The notes under the pieces are model-generated. The model was not told the DNA's origin and made no database searches. It saw nothing but the letters and a program-made list of their open reading frames with translations. Shown here one piece after another: positions 54,580 through 64,000 of a stretch of 64,000 nucleotides of DNA (positions are counted from its first letter, which is position 1; each line of letters begins with the position of its first letter). Source of the DNA: Polyangium mundeleinium (GTDB lineage: Bacteria > Myxococcota_A > Polyangia > Polyangiales > Polyangiaceae); contig NZ_JAQNDO010000001.1 of the NCBI RefSeq assembly GCF_028369105.1, positions 5,796,501 through 5,860,500 of the forward strand, in the 5' to 3' direction. The translations under genes were made by a program, and so were the position numbers.

Positions 54580-55569
54580 ATGATCGTGTCCTTGAAGAGC
54601 GGCGCCGACGCGGCGAACGTGCTCAGGGAGCTCACGGGGCGGGGGCTCTGGGTCTCGCGCGTGGAGCGCAGCGCATCGGGCAACGCCGTGCATTACGTGA
54701 TCGCGCCGCACTCGCAGCTGGCGGATCCCGAGGAGCTCGCGCGGATCGACGGCGTCGCCGAGGTGACGACGCCCAAGCCCGCGCACCCGTTGGTCTCGGC
54801 GCAGGGCCCCGTCGTCGACGTGGGCGGCTTGAAGGTCGGTACGGACAAACCGGTCTTCATGTGCGGCCCGTGCAGCCTCGAATCCGAGGCGCAGGTGCAC
54901 GAGACGGCCTCCGTGCTCTCGTCGCTCGGCGTCTCGTTCATCCGCGGCGGGGCGTTCAAGCCGCGGACGAGCCCCTACGCGTTCCAGGGCCACGGCGACG
55001 TCGCGCTCGAATGGGTGCGGCGCGCGGCCGACGCGGCGGGGATGCGGGTCGTGACCGAGGCGCTTGGCGAGGGGCACGTCTCCGCGGTCGCCGCGTATGC
55101 GGATCTCGTGCAGGTCGGCTCGCGCAACATGCAGAATTTTTCGCTGCTCAAGGCGATCGGCAAGACGGAGAAGCCGGTGCTCCTGAAGCGCGGCATGTCC
55201 GCGACGATCGAGGAGTGGTTGCTCGCGGGCGAGTATCTGCTCTCGCATGGATCGAAGGGCGTGATCTTCTGCGAGCGAGGGATCCGCGGGTTCGACGACT
55301 CGACGCGGAACCTGCTCGACATCGGAGCCGTCGCGCTCCTCCGGTACGTGCATCGGCTGCCGGTCGTGGTGGATCCCTCGCACGGCCTCGGGCGGCGGGA
55401 TCTCGTCGCGCCGCTCGGACGCGCAGCGCTCGCGGCGGGCGCGGCGGGCCTCATGATCGAGACGCACCCGGATCCGTCGACGGCACTCTCGGACGGCCCG
55501 CAGGCGGTGCCGCTTGGCGAGCTCGGCTCGCTGCTCGGTCGGCTGGTCTCGGCGGAGGAAGCACGATGA
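54580..55569 (+). CDS. aroF: 3-deoxy-7-phosphoheptulonate synthase (DAHP synthase, type I-beta)
   Basis: A 329-residue enzyme condensing PEP and erythrose-4-phosphate, the entry to chorismate. An N-terminal ~70-residue ferredoxin-like regulatory region (MIVSLKSGADAANVL, typical of the Thermotoga/Bacillus type) precedes the TIM barrel with CGPCSLES, FKPRTSPYAFQG, VGSRNMQNF, KRGMSATIEEW and DPSHGLGRRD. The RBS AGGAGG is 9 nt ahead of the ATG. The stop overlaps the HMG-CoA reductase start (ATGA). Its presence in a menaquinone operon suggests a dedicated source of chorismate; allosteric control by the N-terminal domain is likely but unread. Confidence 0.95.
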   Translation: MIVSLKSGADAANVLRELTGRGLWVSRVERSASGNAVHYVIAPHSQLADPEELARIDGVAEVTTPKPAHPLVSAQGPVVDVGGLKVGTDKPVFMCGPCSLESEAQVHETASVLSSLGVSFIRGGAFKPRTSPYAFQGHGDVALEWVRRAADAAGMRVVTEALGEGHVSAVAAYADLVQVGSRNMQNFSLLKAIGKTEKPVLLKRGMSATIEEWLLAGEYLLSHGSKGVIFCERGIRGFDDSTRNLLDIGAVALLRYVHRLPVVVDPSHGLGRRDLVAPLGRAALAAGAAGLMIETHPDPSTALSDGPQAVPLGELGSLLGRLVSAEEAR

Positions 55570-56777
55570 AGCGCGCGATCACGAGCCGCATCAGCAAGTT
55601 CTACGAGCGCTCGCCCGAGGCGCGCCTCGTCGTGCTGCGCGAGATGGGCGCCGTCGACGACGTCTCGTTCGCGCACCTCGCGCGGGGCGGGTTTCTCGAC
55701 GTGACGGTGGCCGATCACATGAGCGAGAACGTGATCGCGACGCACGCGCTGCCGCTTGGCGTGGGCCTGAACTTCCTGATCAACGGCCGCGACGTCCTCG
55801 TGCCGATGGCCGTCGAGGAGCCGAGCGTCGTGGCCGCGGCGTCGAACGCGGCGCGCATGGTGCGCGCCTCGGGCGGGTTCTCGGGCGAGGCGGATCCGCC
55901 GATCATGACGGCCCAAATCCAGCTCGATGACGTGCCCGATCCGACCGCGGCCTGCGCGCGCATCCTCGAAGCGCGAGCGCGGCTCTCTGCGCTCGGCGAT
56001 GCGTCGATCCCGCGCATGGTGGCCCGCGGCGGCGGCGTGCGTGATCTCGACGTGCGGGTGCTCGACGAGGCGCTCGGCGTGATCGTGCTGCACGTGCACG
56101 TCGACGTGGGCGACTGCATGGGCGCGAACACGGTCGACACGGTGGCCGAGGCCATGGCGCCCGCCGTGCACGCGATCACGGGCGGGACGATGGGGCTCCG
56201 GATCCTCACGAACCTGCCGCTGAGGCGCCTCGTGCGGGTGCGCGCGGAGGTGCGCGACGAGGACGTGGGCGGATCGGAGCTCGCGAGCGGCATCGCGCGC
56301 GCCAGCCGCTTCGCCGAGCTCGATGTTTTTCGCGCCGTCACCCACAACAAGGGCTTCATGAACGGCCTCGACGCGGCCGCGATCGCGCTCGGGCAGGATT
56401 TTCGGGCAATCGAGGCGGGTGCGCACGCGTTTGCCGCGCACCGCGGGTCGTACCGGCCGCTCAGCACGTGGAAGCGCAAGCCCGGCGGGCTCGTCGGCGA
56501 GGCGGAGCTGCCGCTCGCAGTGGGCACGGCCGGGGGCCTGTCGAGCGCGCATCCAGGCGTGCGCGCGGCGCTCGACATGCTGGGCGCGGCGACGGCGGGC
56601 GAGCTCGCCGTGGTGCTCGCGTCGGTCGGGCTCGCGTCGAACCTCGCGGCGCTGCGCGCGCTCGCGGGGGAGGGCATCCAGCGAGGTCACATGCGCCTGC
56701 ATGAGCGGAAAAACCACGTGCAGGCCAGCGATCCGCCGCCCGCGCCGAGCGGGCCGCGAAGCGAGGTGGGACGATGA
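55566..56777 (+). CDS. mvaA: Hydroxymethylglutaryl-CoA reductase, class II type
   Basis: A 403-residue enzyme with the class II (bacterial, NAD-type) profile: ENVIATHALPLGVGLNF, the catalytic Glu in VEEPSVVAAAS, DCMGANTVDTVAEAM, THNKGFMNGLDAAAIALGQD with the catalytic Lys and Asp, and the C-terminal His in GHMRLHERKNH. It converts HMG-CoA to mevalonate (or the reverse in degradative users). Mevalonate-pathway genes are known in myxobacteria, so a biosynthetic role is likely here since the gene is coupled to prenyl-synthase and menaquinone genes. The start overlaps aroF and the stop overlaps menG, both by 4 nt. Confidence 0.94.
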   Translation: MKRAITSRISKFYERSPEARLVVLREMGAVDDVSFAHLARGGFLDVTVADHMSENVIATHALPLGVGLNFLINGRDVLVPMAVEEPSVVAAASNAARMVRASGGFSGEADPPIMTAQIQLDDVPDPTAACARILEARARLSALGDASIPRMVARGGGVRDLDVRVLDEALGVIVLHVHVDVGDCMGANTVDTVAEAMAPAVHAITGGTMGLRILTNLPLRRLVRVRAEVRDEDVGGSELASGIARASRFAELDVFRAVTHNKGFMNGLDAAAIALGQDFRAIEAGAHAFAAHRGSYRPLSTWKRKPGGLVGEAELPLAVGTAGGLSSAHPGVRAALDMLGAATAGELAVVLASVGLASNLAALRALAGEGIQRGHMRLHERKNHVQASDPPPAPSGPRSEVGR

Positions 56778-57514
56778 GCCAGGAGACGACGAAGGTTCCG
56801 CGCGCAGGCAGCGGCGAGATGTTCGACGCGATCGCGGCGCGTTACGACCTCTTGAACCGGATCCTCTCGCTCGGGATGGATCAAGGCTGGCGGCGCCGCG
56901 CCGTCGAGGCGCTCGCGCTCCGGCCGGGCGCGCGCGTGCTCGATCTCGCCACGGGGACCGCGGACCTCGCGATGACCATCGCCAAGGCGCACCCCGACGC
57001 CACGGTGATCGGTCTGGATCCGTCGAGCGGCATGCTCGCCGAGGGCGCGCACAAGATCGCGGCGGCCGGCCTCGAAGGCCGCGTCACGCTGCGCATCGGT
57101 GACGCGCAGGCCTTGCCGTTCGAGGACGCGAGCGTCGATGGCGTGGCCATCGCGTTCGGCATCCGCAACGTGCCCGACAGGGCAAAGGCCCTTCGCGAGA
57201 TGGCGCGCGTCACGCGGCCGGGCGGGCGTGTCGTCCTGCTGGAGCTCTCCGAGCCTCGCGCTGGCGTGATGGGCCTGCTCGCGCGCACGTACGTGCACGA
57301 GATCGTCCCGCGCATCGGCGCGGCGCTCTCCGGGGCGAAGGAGTATCGCTACCTGCAGCGCTCGATCGAGGCGTTTCCGTCTCCCGACGTCTTCTCGCGG
57401 ATGATGGGGGAGGCGGGGCTCTCCGTGCTCGAAGCTTCGCCGCTCACGTTTGGTGTCGCGCACCTCTTCGTGGGCACGCCGCTCGGGGAAAGGGCGCGTC
57501 GGGAGGAGGTATAG
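56774..57514 (+). CDS. menG: Demethylmenaquinone methyltransferase
   Basis: A 246-residue class I SAM methyltransferase of the UbiE/MenG family: MFDAIAARYDLLNRILSLGMD, the SAM motif VLDLATGTADLAM, the acidic motif GLDPSSGML, IGDAQALPFEDASVDGV and the family-specific AFGIRNVPDRAKALREM. It C-methylates demethylmenaquinone in the last step of the pathway. Since the remaining operon is menaquinone-specific and no ubi genes are present, the MenG assignment is preferred. The length is normal. It overlaps mvaA and is followed immediately by menF. Confidence 0.94.
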   Translation: MSQETTKVPRAGSGEMFDAIAARYDLLNRILSLGMDQGWRRRAVEALALRPGARVLDLATGTADLAMTIAKAHPDATVIGLDPSSGMLAEGAHKIAAAGLEGRVTLRIGDAQALPFEDASVDGVAIAFGIRNVPDRAKALREMARVTRPGGRVVLLELSEPRAGVMGLLARTYVHEIVPRIGAALSGAKEYRYLQRSIEAFPSPDVFSRMMGEAGLSVLEASPLTFGVAHLFVGTPLGERARREEV

Positions 57515-58924
57515 GTGTCTTCGGGCCTTGGGGCAGACCTCCTCGCGCGCCTTTCACGGGCGACGAGGAGAGGTGCGGGATCGGCCGGGGAGCTCCTGGC
57601 CGTCGTGGCCCCGGCGCCGGTCGTGCCTGCGGCCCGGCTCGTCGCCGCGTGTACGTCCGCCGCGCCGATCGTGTTGTTTCAGGCCCCTCCACGCGAGGGC
57701 GAGGAGCCGATCGGCGTCGTGGGCTTTGGGGAGATCGCACGGGTCGAAGGGAGCGGATCGGAGCGTCTCGCGCAGGTCACGAGCGCGGCGCGGAGGATCT
57801 TCGCGTCGCTGCGCGAGGAGCGCGATGCGGACGCGGGCGGCGCGCCCGGGCCGCGGTTCGTCGGGGGTTTGTCCTTCCGGACCGAGGCGTATCACGCGCC
57901 GCCGTGGTCCGCGTTCGCGGATGCGAGTTTTTCCCTTGCGCGGTGGATGTACGTGGCACGCCCTGGCGAGGCTTGGCTTTGGCTTCTGGTGCGCGACGGA
58001 GATCTCGCGTCGGAGCGTGCTGTGATCGAGGCCGAGCTCGCGTCGATCGAAGCGGCCTTCGTGGCCTCCGCGCAGCCTGCGCAGGACGCGCCTCCGCGTG
58101 GGGCAGGGGAGGGCGCGCGGCTTGAAGGAACGAGCCATGAGGCGTTCTGCTCCCTTGTGCGCGAGGCGCTCGACGCCATCCGTGCGCGCGAGATCGACAA
58201 GGTCGTCCCTGTCGCCGCGACGCGCGTTTGTCCGGTCCGTCCGCTCGACGCGCGTGTTGCCCTCTCGCGGATCGCGGAGGCGTACGTCGAGACCACGCGG
58301 TTCGCCGTGCAGCGCGGGGAGCGCGTCTTCCTCGGCGCCTCGCCCGAGCGGCTCGTCTCGCGCCGCGGCCGCGTCGTCAGCACGGACGGGCTCGCGGGCA
58401 CGGTGCGACGTGGCGCCGACGACACGTCCCTCGTGCGGGCGCTCCTCGCGAACCCCAAGGAGCGACGCGAGCACGCCCTCGTCGTGGAAGCGATCGCGGC
58501 TGTGCTCGCCCATCGTTGCGACACGCTCGACGTCCCTGAAGCCCCGTCGATCCGCAGCCTGCCCAACGTCCACCACCTGTGGACGCCGATCCGCGGCGTC
58601 CTGCGCGACGACACGCACGTGCTCGCGCTCGTCGAGGCCTTGCACCCGACGCCCGCCGTCTCGGGCACGCCGCGGGATCATGCGACCGCGTGGATCGCCA
58701 CGCACGAGCCCGACGCGCGCGGTTGGTACACGGGCGCCGTCGGATGGTTCGACGCCGCCGGGGACGGCGATTTTGCGGTTGCCATCCGCGCCGGACTCGT
58801 CGCGCCGGATGAGGCCTGGCTCTACGCGGGCGCCGGGATCGTCGAGGGGTCGGATCCGCCGGCCGAGTACGCCGAGACCCGCGCCAAGCAAGCTCCGATG
58901 CTCGCGGCCCTGGGAATCCAATGA
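57515..58924 (+). CDS. menF: Isochorismate synthase
   Basis: A 469-residue chorismate-utilising enzyme: an N-terminal variable region with GPRFVGGLSFR, then the catalytic domain with VREALDAIRAREIDKVVPV (the catalytic base Lys), FLGASPERLVS, TDGLAGTVRRG, HLWTPIRG and the C-terminal AGIVEGSDPPAEYAET magnesium-binding block. It converts chorismate to isochorismate. The GTG at 57515 directly follows the menG stop and has GGAGGAGG upstream, so the start is well supported. The stop overlaps the menD ATG. Confidence 0.94.
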   Translation: MSSGLGADLLARLSRATRRGAGSAGELLAVVAPAPVVPAARLVAACTSAAPIVLFQAPPREGEEPIGVVGFGEIARVEGSGSERLAQVTSAARRIFASLREERDADAGGAPGPRFVGGLSFRTEAYHAPPWSAFADASFSLARWMYVARPGEAWLWLLVRDGDLASERAVIEAELASIEAAFVASAQPAQDAPPRGAGEGARLEGTSHEAFCSLVREALDAIRAREIDKVVPVAATRVCPVRPLDARVALSRIAEAYVETTRFAVQRGERVFLGASPERLVSRRGRVVSTDGLAGTVRRGADDTSLVRALLANPKERREHALVVEAIAAVLAHRCDTLDVPEAPSIRSLPNVHHLWTPIRGVLRDDTHVLALVEALHPTPAVSGTPRDHATAWIATHEPDARGWYTGAVGWFDAAGDGDFAVAIRAGLVAPDEAWLYAGAGIVEGSDPPAEYAETRAKQAPMLAALGIQ

Positions 58925-60702
58925 GCACGAACGAGCACCTCACCTGGGCCGAGACCTTCATGGCCGCGCTCGCCGCCGCCGGCGTGCGTGACGTCGTGGT
59001 TTGTCCGGGCTCCCGCTCCACGCCCCTCGCGCTCGCCGCCGACGTCACGGCGGGCCTGCGGATCCACACGGCGGTCGACGAGCGGGCCGCGGCCTTTTTC
59101 GCGCTCGGTCAGGCCCGCGTGACCCGCCTCCCGAGCGCCGTGCTCTGCACCTCGGGCACGGCCGGCGCGCACTTCACGCCCGCCGTGATCGAGGCCTCGC
59201 AGAGCCACGTCCCGCTCCTCCTCGTCACGGCCGATCGGCCCTGGGAGGCGGTCGATGTCGCCGCGTCGCAGACGATCGATCAGACGAAGCTCTTCGGCGC
59301 GCACGTGCGCTTCTTCGTGGAGCTCGGCCTGCCCGATCTCGGCGCGCCCCGGGAAGCCCCGGCCCGCGTCGCGCTCCACGCCGCGGCCCGCACCCTCGGC
59401 CCCGATCCGGGCCCCGTGCACGTAAATGCGCGCTTTCGCAAGCCGCTCGAGCCTTCCCAGCCGTGGCCCGATGCCGACCGATCCACGCGCCTCACCGACG
59501 TCCTCCGCCGCGGCACGACCCGCGTCTTTGCGCCCCGAACCGCCGCCCCGCCCGAGGCCCTCGAGGCCCTCGCCGAGCTCGCCTCCCACACGGAACGAGG
59601 CCTCATCGTCTGCGGCCCTGCGCCCGTCGATCGCCCCGAAGCCCCGCTGCGCGAAGCTGCCGTCGCCCTCGCTCGTGCCACGGGCTTCCCCCTGCTCGCC
59701 GAGACCACGAGCCAGGCCCGCTTCGGCTCCGCCGCGCCGGACGTCGTCGCCTGCGCCGCCTTCGACACCCTCTTGCGGGATCCCGCCTTCGCCGCGCGCC
59801 ACGCCCCCGACCTCCTCATCGAGCTCGGCGCGCCCGCCACGTCTCAGGGATACGCCGACTACCTCGCGAAGCACCCGACCGCCGCGCGTTACGTCATCGC
59901 GCCCCACGGCTGGAACGATCCCTCCCAGGACGCGACGGCCCTCGTCCTCGCCGATCCCGCCGAGACCGCCCGCGCCCTCGCCGCGCGCCTCGGCCCTGCG
60001 CGCCGGTCCTCGCCGAGCCTGTGGGCCGAGAGCTTCCGCCGCGCCGACGCCCTCGCCTGGTCCCTCGCCGAGGCCCATGCCTCCGCGGCCCACCTCACCG
60101 AGGCCGCCGTCGCTCGCCTCGTCATCGCTGGTTGCCCTGCGGATGCGCTCTTCTCGGTCGGCAACAGCTTGCCCGTCCGTGACGTCGACCTGTGGGCCCC
60201 GCCTCGTCCGAGCCCGCTCGGCGTCCTCCACCAGCGCGGCGCCAGCGGCATCGACGGCCTCGTCGCCTCCGCCGCCGGCGCGGCCACCGTCGCCGGCAGG
60301 CCCGTCGTCCTCCTCCTCGGCGACACCAGCGTCCTGCACGACCTCACGAGCCTCGCGCTCGCGCGCCGTGCCCCCGTCCCCCTCGTCGTCGTCGTCGTCC
60401 AGAACCAGGGCGGCCGCATCTTCGAGCGCCTCCCCATCGCCCGCGCCGTCGACGTCGATCGCTTCGATAAGTACTTCACGATGCACGAGCCTGTCGATCT
60501 CGCGCCGGCCGCGGCGGCCTTCGGCGTTCGGTTCGCCCGGACGGACACCGAGTCGGCCTTCGTCCGCGCGTTCGCCGAGGCCCTCAAGACGCCCGGCGCG
60601 ACGCTGATCGAGGCGGTGGTCCCGCCGGACGATGGCCGAGCGCGTGTCACCTGCTTCCGGAGCGAGCTCGCTGCCACGCTCGCCCGCGAGGATCTTTCAT
60701 GA
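58921..60702 (+). CDS. menD: 2-succinyl-5-enolpyruvyl-6-hydroxy-3-cyclohexene-1-carboxylate synthase
   Basis: A 593-residue thiamine-diphosphate enzyme adding succinic semialdehyde (from 2-oxoglutarate) to isochorismate. Typical are [15 protein letters not shown] at the N-terminus (active-site Arg/Ser), the TPP Glu in [40 protein letters not shown], and the TPP/Mg motif [15 protein letters not shown] with the Asn in [10 protein letters not shown]. The length is usual. It overlaps menF and menA by 4 nt each. Confidence 0.96.
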   Translation: MSTNEHLTWAETFMAALAAAGVRDVVVCPGSRSTPLALAADVTAGLRIHTAVDERAAAFFALGQARVTRLPSAVLCTSGTAGAHFTPAVIEASQSHVPLLLVTADRPWEAVDVAASQTIDQTKLFGAHVRFFVELGLPDLGAPREAPARVALHAAARTLGPDPGPVHVNARFRKPLEPSQPWPDADRSTRLTDVLRRGTTRVFAPRTAAPPEALEALAELASHTERGLIVCGPAPVDRPEAPLREAAVALARATGFPLLAETTSQARFGSAAPDVVACAAFDTLLRDPAFAARHAPDLLIELGAPATSQGYADYLAKHPTAARYVIAPHGWNDPSQDATALVLADPAETARALAARLGPARRSSPSLWAESFRRADALAWSLAEAHASAAHLTEAAVARLVIAGCPADALFSVGNSLPVRDVDLWAPPRPSPLGVLHQRGASGIDGLVASAAGAATVAGRPVVLLLGDTSVLHDLTSLALARRAPVPLVVVVVQNQGGRIFERLPIARAVDVDRFDKYFTMHEPVDLAPAAAAFGVRFARTDTESAFVRAFAEALKTPGATLIEAVVPPDDGRARVTCFRSELAATLAREDLS

Positions 60703-61649
60703 GCCCCGACAAGACTGCGACCCTCGGGCCCTTGCCTTCCGTCGCCTCCGCGCCCCCGGTTCGCCCCGGCTCGGCCCGCGCCTGGGTGCTCGCTTGCCGG
60801 CCCGCCACCTTGACCGCCGCTGTCGTCCCCGTCGCCGTTGGCAGCGCCGTCGCCCACGCGAGCGGCTCGTTCCGTGTCCTGCCCGCCCTCGCGGCCCTGC
60901 TTGGCTCGATCCTCATCCAGATCGCCACGAACTTCGCGAACGACGTCTTCGACCACGAGAAGGGCGCCGACACCGAGGAGCGCCTCGGCCCGACCCGCGC
61001 GACCGCCACCGGCCTGCTCACGCCGCGCGAGGTCCGCATGGGCCTCGCCGTCACGATCGCGCTGGCCCTGCTCCCCGGCCTCTACCTCGCGTCCGTGGGC
61101 GGATGGCCCATCGTCGCCATCGGCATCACCTCGATCCTCGCCGGCATCGCCTACACCGGCGGACCGTACCCGCTCGGCTACCACGGGCTCGGCGACGTCT
61201 TCGTCTTCCTGTTCTTCGGCCTCGTGGCCGTCTGCGGCACGGCCTTCGTCCAGGTCGGCGGCGTCCCACCGCTCGCCATTCTCGGCGCCGTGCCCGTGGG
61301 CGCCCTTGCCACCGCGATTCTCGTCGTCAACAACGTCCGCGACCGCGAGACCGACGTGAAGGCCGGCAAGCGCACGCTCGCCGTGCGCTTCGGCCGCCGC
61401 GCCGGCATCCTCGAATACGCCGCGCTCCTCGCCGCCTCCTACGCCGCGCCCGTCGTCTGCGTCGCCTCCCTCGGCCGTTCCCCCTGGGCGCTCTTGCCGC
61501 TCGTCTCCTTGCCCCTCGCCCTCGGCTTGCTCCGCGCCCTCGCGACCCAGGAAGGCCGCCCGCTGAACGCTGTCCTCGCGCGTACGGCGATGTTGCTGCT
61601 GCTCTTCGGCATCCTGTTCAGCGTCGGGCTCGTGGTCGGGGGCGCGTAG
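60699..61649 (+). CDS. menA: 1,4-dihydroxy-2-naphthoate polyprenyltransferase
   Basis: A 316-residue integral membrane UbiA-family prenyltransferase with about eight to nine TM helices. The two Asp motifs are [14 protein letters not shown] (first) and [19 protein letters not shown] (second), and the N-terminal [15 protein letters not shown] is typical of MenA. It transfers the polyprenyl chain (possibly made by the prenyl synthase at the operon start) to DHNA at the inner membrane. The start overlaps menD; menC follows directly after the stop. Confidence 0.95.
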   Translation: MSPDKTATLGPLPSVASAPPVRPGSARAWVLACRPATLTAAVVPVAVGSAVAHASGSFRVLPALAALLGSILIQIATNFANDVFDHEKGADTEERLGPTRATATGLLTPREVRMGLAVTIALALLPGLYLASVGGWPIVAIGITSILAGIAYTGGPYPLGYHGLGDVFVFLFFGLVAVCGTAFVQVGGVPPLAILGAVPVGALATAILVVNNVRDRETDVKAGKRTLAVRFGRRAGILEYAALLAASYAAPVVCVASLGRSPWALLPLVSLPLALGLLRALATQEGRPLNAVLARTAMLLLLFGILFSVGLVVGGA

Positions 61650-62722
61650 GTGCGGATCCAGGGCGGCGCCGCGCATCCGTCGTACGGGCCGAACCGCCAG
61701 TTCGTGCGCCTCGGCCTCCGCGATGAGCACAAGCGCCTCGGGATCGGCGAAGCCTCCCCCTTGCCCCCGTTTGCCGCGGACGTCGCCTCGGTCCTCGCCG
61801 TCATCCTCGGCGAAGCCCTCCCGAACCTCGCCACGATCCGGGACGATCTCCCGCCGCGCGAAGCCGTCGCCGCCGCGATGGCGCCCGTCGAGCGCGCCCT
61901 CGCCCCGTACCCCGCGGCGCGTTTTGCGCGGAGACCGCCCTCTTCGACGTCGTGGGCCTGCGCCGTGGCCTCTCCGTCGCTGCCTGCCTCGCCGGCGCGG
62001 ATCGCCTGGCCACCGTGCCCACGAACGCCCTGCTCGACGCTTCGGCGCCCGACCTCGTCGAGCGCGCCCGGGGGTTCGCCGAAGCCGGCGTCCACGCCGT
62101 GAAGGTCAAACTCCGCGCGCGGGACGAGGCTGGCTTCGCGCGGGAACTCACCGCGCTCCGGGCCTTGCGTGAGGCCCTCCCGCCGCCGTTCGAGCTCCGC
62201 CTCGACCCGAACGGCGCCTGGACGATTCCCGAGGCCCAGGAATACCTCGCCCGCCTGGCCGAGGTCGCGCCTCGGTACGTCGAGCAACCTGTCCCGGCCG
62301 CGCTCTTGCCCGACCTCGGCCCCGCGGCCGTCCCCTGGGCCGCCGACGAGTCCCTGCTCCTCCCGGGCATGCCCGAGCGCCTTGCGCGCGCCGCGGGGTG
62401 TGCTGCGTTCATCCTGAAGCCTGCTGCCCTCGGGGGCCTCGAACGGGCGCTCGCCGTCGCCGCGATCGGCGCCGCAGCGGGCCTCGACCTCGTCGTCACG
62501 CACTTCGCCGACGGTCCCGTGGGCCTCGCCGCGGCTGCCGAGCTCGCGCGTGCCTTGCCCAAACCGCCGCTCGCTTGTGGGCTGGAACCCCACGCGGGGC
62601 TGTCGACGTATCCGGCGATGGCGATCCCGCAGCGCGGGCGGCCGGGGACGGTCCGAGAGGCGGCACTCCCGGGCCTCGGCTTCTCGGAGGAGGCCCGAAA
62701 TCGATGGATCACGACGGACTGA
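61650..62722 (+). CDS. menC: o-Succinylbenzoate synthase; one-base frameshift
   Basis: An enolase-superfamily dehydratase forming o-succinylbenzoate. From a GTG directly after menA the frame gives the N-terminal capping domain (FVRLGLRDEH, GIGEASPLPPF) and then derails after YPAARFA near 61925; the next frame continues ETALFDVVGLRRGLSVAA and all catalytic parts: VHAVKVKL (KxK), DPNGAW (metal Asp), YVEQP (metal Glu), ADES (metal Asp) and FILKPA (catalytic Lys). One missing base in or next to the TTTT at 61922-61925 would restore a ~357-residue protein. The catalytic barrel is intact, so a sequencing error is more likely than gene death. It overlaps menE by 19 nt. Confidence 0.9.
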
Positions 62723-64000
62723 GCCTTGAAGCGATCCGGGAGCCCGGAATCACGACGCAGCCGGCGCTGATCGAGGACGGCCGCGTGACCTCGTTCGGCG
62801 AGCTCGCGGCCCACGTCGAATGCGTCGCGTCATCGCTTGTGGCCCAAGGACTCGGCCCTGGATGTCGCGCCGCGTTGCGAACGACGTGTGATGCCGGCAC
62901 GGTCGTCACGATCCTCGCCCTGATCGAGCTCGGCGTCGCCCTCGTCCCGATTCACCCGCGGCTGACCGATGCCGAGGTGCGGGTTATCACCGAAGATGCG
63001 CACCCGGATCTTCAGATTTCGCCTTTCATCCTAGGTGATAACCTTCTGAAATCTGGATCCTTTCCGCGCACAAGGCCCGATCCGTCCACGCCCCTCGCGA
63101 TTCTCTACACCTCGGGCACGACGGGCCGTCCGAAGGGCGCCGTCCTCTCCCGCGGAGCCTTCGCTGCCAGCGCTGAGGCCAGCGCCAAGAACCTCGGCTG
63201 GACCCCCGACGACCGCTGGCTCGCCTGCATGCCCCTCGCCCACGTCGGTGGCCTCTCCATCGTGACGCGTTGCATCGCGGCCCGTAGGCCCATCGTCCTC
63301 GAACCCCGCTTCGACCCCGACGCCGTCCTCCGCGTCATCCGCCGTGAGCGCGTCACCCTGCTCTCGGTCGTCCCCACCATGCTCCGCGCCCTCTTCGACG
63401 CCGACCGGGACGGCATCCTCGCCACGCTCCGCCTCGTCCTCGTCGGCGGAGCCGGCGCGCCCCCCGCGCTCCTTGAAGAGGCCGCCGCCCGCCGTGTCCT
63501 CGCCCTCACGACCTACGGCCTCACCGAAGCCTGCTCGCAGGTGACCTGCCAGCCCCTCCGAGCCGCCGGGACCACCGAGCCAGGATCTGGAAAAGCACTC
63601 CCCGGTGTAGACGTCCGCACCATCCGTGACACCGGCACTCCCGCGGATCCCGGTGAAGTCGGCCGCATCCAGGTACGCGGACCCACGCTCATGAGCGGTT
63701 ACCTCGCCGGACCCGGCGAGCCTCTGCGCCCATCGCTCACCGCGGACGGATTTTTCGACACCGGCGACCTCGGCGCCCTCGACGAACACGGCCGCCTCTT
63801 CGTCCACGCCCGCCGCACGGACCTCGTCGTCACCGGCGGCGAGAACGTCTACCCGGCCGAGGTCGAGCAGGCCCTCGAAGCGCTTCCCGGCGTCACGCGC
63901 GCCGTGGTCTTTGGCGTCCCCGACGAGCGCTGGGGCCAGATCGTCGCCGCCGGCCTCGCCCTCGACCCGCCCGACCCGGCCCGCGCCGCCGCCCTCGTCG
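62704..64000 (+). CDS. menE: o-Succinylbenzoate-CoA ligase, 3' end beyond window
   Basis: An acyl-CoA synthetase of the ANL superfamily, ~432 residues visible, running off the right edge. Present are LYTSGTTGRPKGAVLS (P-loop), ACMPLAHVGGLSI, LVLVGGAGAPPALL, TTYGLTEACSQV and FFDTGDLGALDEHGR, with VTGGENVYPAEVEQAL near the hinge; the C-terminal lysine region is not in the window. It activates o-succinylbenzoate with CoA for ring closure. The ATG at 62704 lies within the end of menC. MenB, which would act next, is not seen in the window and may lie downstream. Confidence 0.93.
   Translation, partial: MDHDGLSLEAIREPGITTQPALIEDGRVTSFGELAAHVECVASSLVAQGLGPGCRAALRTTCDAGTVVTILALIELGVALVPIHPRLTDAEVRVITEDAHPDLQISPFILGDNLLKSGSFPRTRPDPSTPLAILYTSGTTGRPKGAVLSRGAFAASAEASAKNLGWTPDDRWLACMPLAHVGGLSIVTRCIAARRPIVLEPRFDPDAVLRVIRRERVTLLSVVPTMLRALFDADRDGILATLRLVLVGGAGAPPALLEEAAARRVLALTTYGLTEACSQVTCQPLRAAGTTEPGSGKALPGVDVRTIRDTGTPADPGEVGRIQVRGPTLMSGYLAGPGEPLRPSLTADGFFDTGDLGALDEHGRLFVHARRTDLVVTGGENVYPAEVEQALEALPGVTRAVVFGVPDERWGQIVAAGLALDPPDPARAAALV

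Overview
The window looks like a chromosomal segment of a myxobacterium, most probably Polyangiales (Polyangium/Sorangium type). Evidence: roughly 70 % GC, many lipobox proteins with Ala/Ser/Pro/Lys-rich linkers, a C-terminal-kinase Ser/Thr kinase, PilZ and orphan sigma proteins, class II HMG-CoA reductase and a menaquinone pathway of MenF/D/C/E type. The affiliation is inferred from gene content and base composition, not from a phylogenetic marker.

Layout. 1-3.6 kb: 5' part of a HIT-PLD-helicase gene, a decayed 87-bp tandem repeat, tRNA-Lys, an S1-domain protein and dUTPase. 4-10 kb: M50 protease, SGNH lipoprotein, and a leftward run holding an MNIO-type RiPP module (Cys-rich lipoprotein precursor, DUF692 enzyme, HvfC/BufC-like partner) followed by YjbQ, a Cys-rich lipoprotein and an acyltransferase. 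10-18 kb: a rightward series of secreted proteins (metallopeptidase, FGE-fold protein, beta-propeller lipoprotein, two c-type cytochrome-like lipoproteins, DUF1501). 18-24 kb: MMPL transporter and a toxin/immunity pair bracketed by inverted repeats. 24-29 kb: type III PKS, flavoprotein, membrane protein and two desaturases, a likely lipid biosynthesis locus. 30-34 kb: lipoprotein, EVE protein, L,D-transpeptidase and a membrane-tethered sigma factor. 34-43 kb: a PilZ protein coupled to a ThiF-nitroreductase fusion, and a 1148-residue kinase. 43-50 kb: M14 peptidase, lipoprotein, PLP enzyme, GNAT, cytochrome-FTR1 permease, phosphatase. 51-64 kb: PEP carboxykinase, a GbsR/MarR-like regulator, and a nine-gene coupled operon (prenyl synthase, DAHP synthase, HMG-CoA reductase, menG-F-D-A-C-E) that joins isoprenoid supply, chorismate supply and menaquinone assembly.

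Two things stand out beyond single genes. First, six copies (four two-armed, two single-armed) of a modular palindromic element of up to ~340 bp lie between 3.6 and 30 kb, always just downstream of at least one gene; arms are nearly identical between distant copies and their central hairpin shows compensatory base changes. Two related copies in opposite orientation bracket the toxin/immunity locus. Second, five otherwise well-conserved genes (DUF692, toxin, kinase, M14 peptidase, menC) each carry an apparent single-base frameshift, mostly near short homopolymers; base-calling errors in the assembly are the simplest explanation, and I annotate these as single genes with a frameshift.
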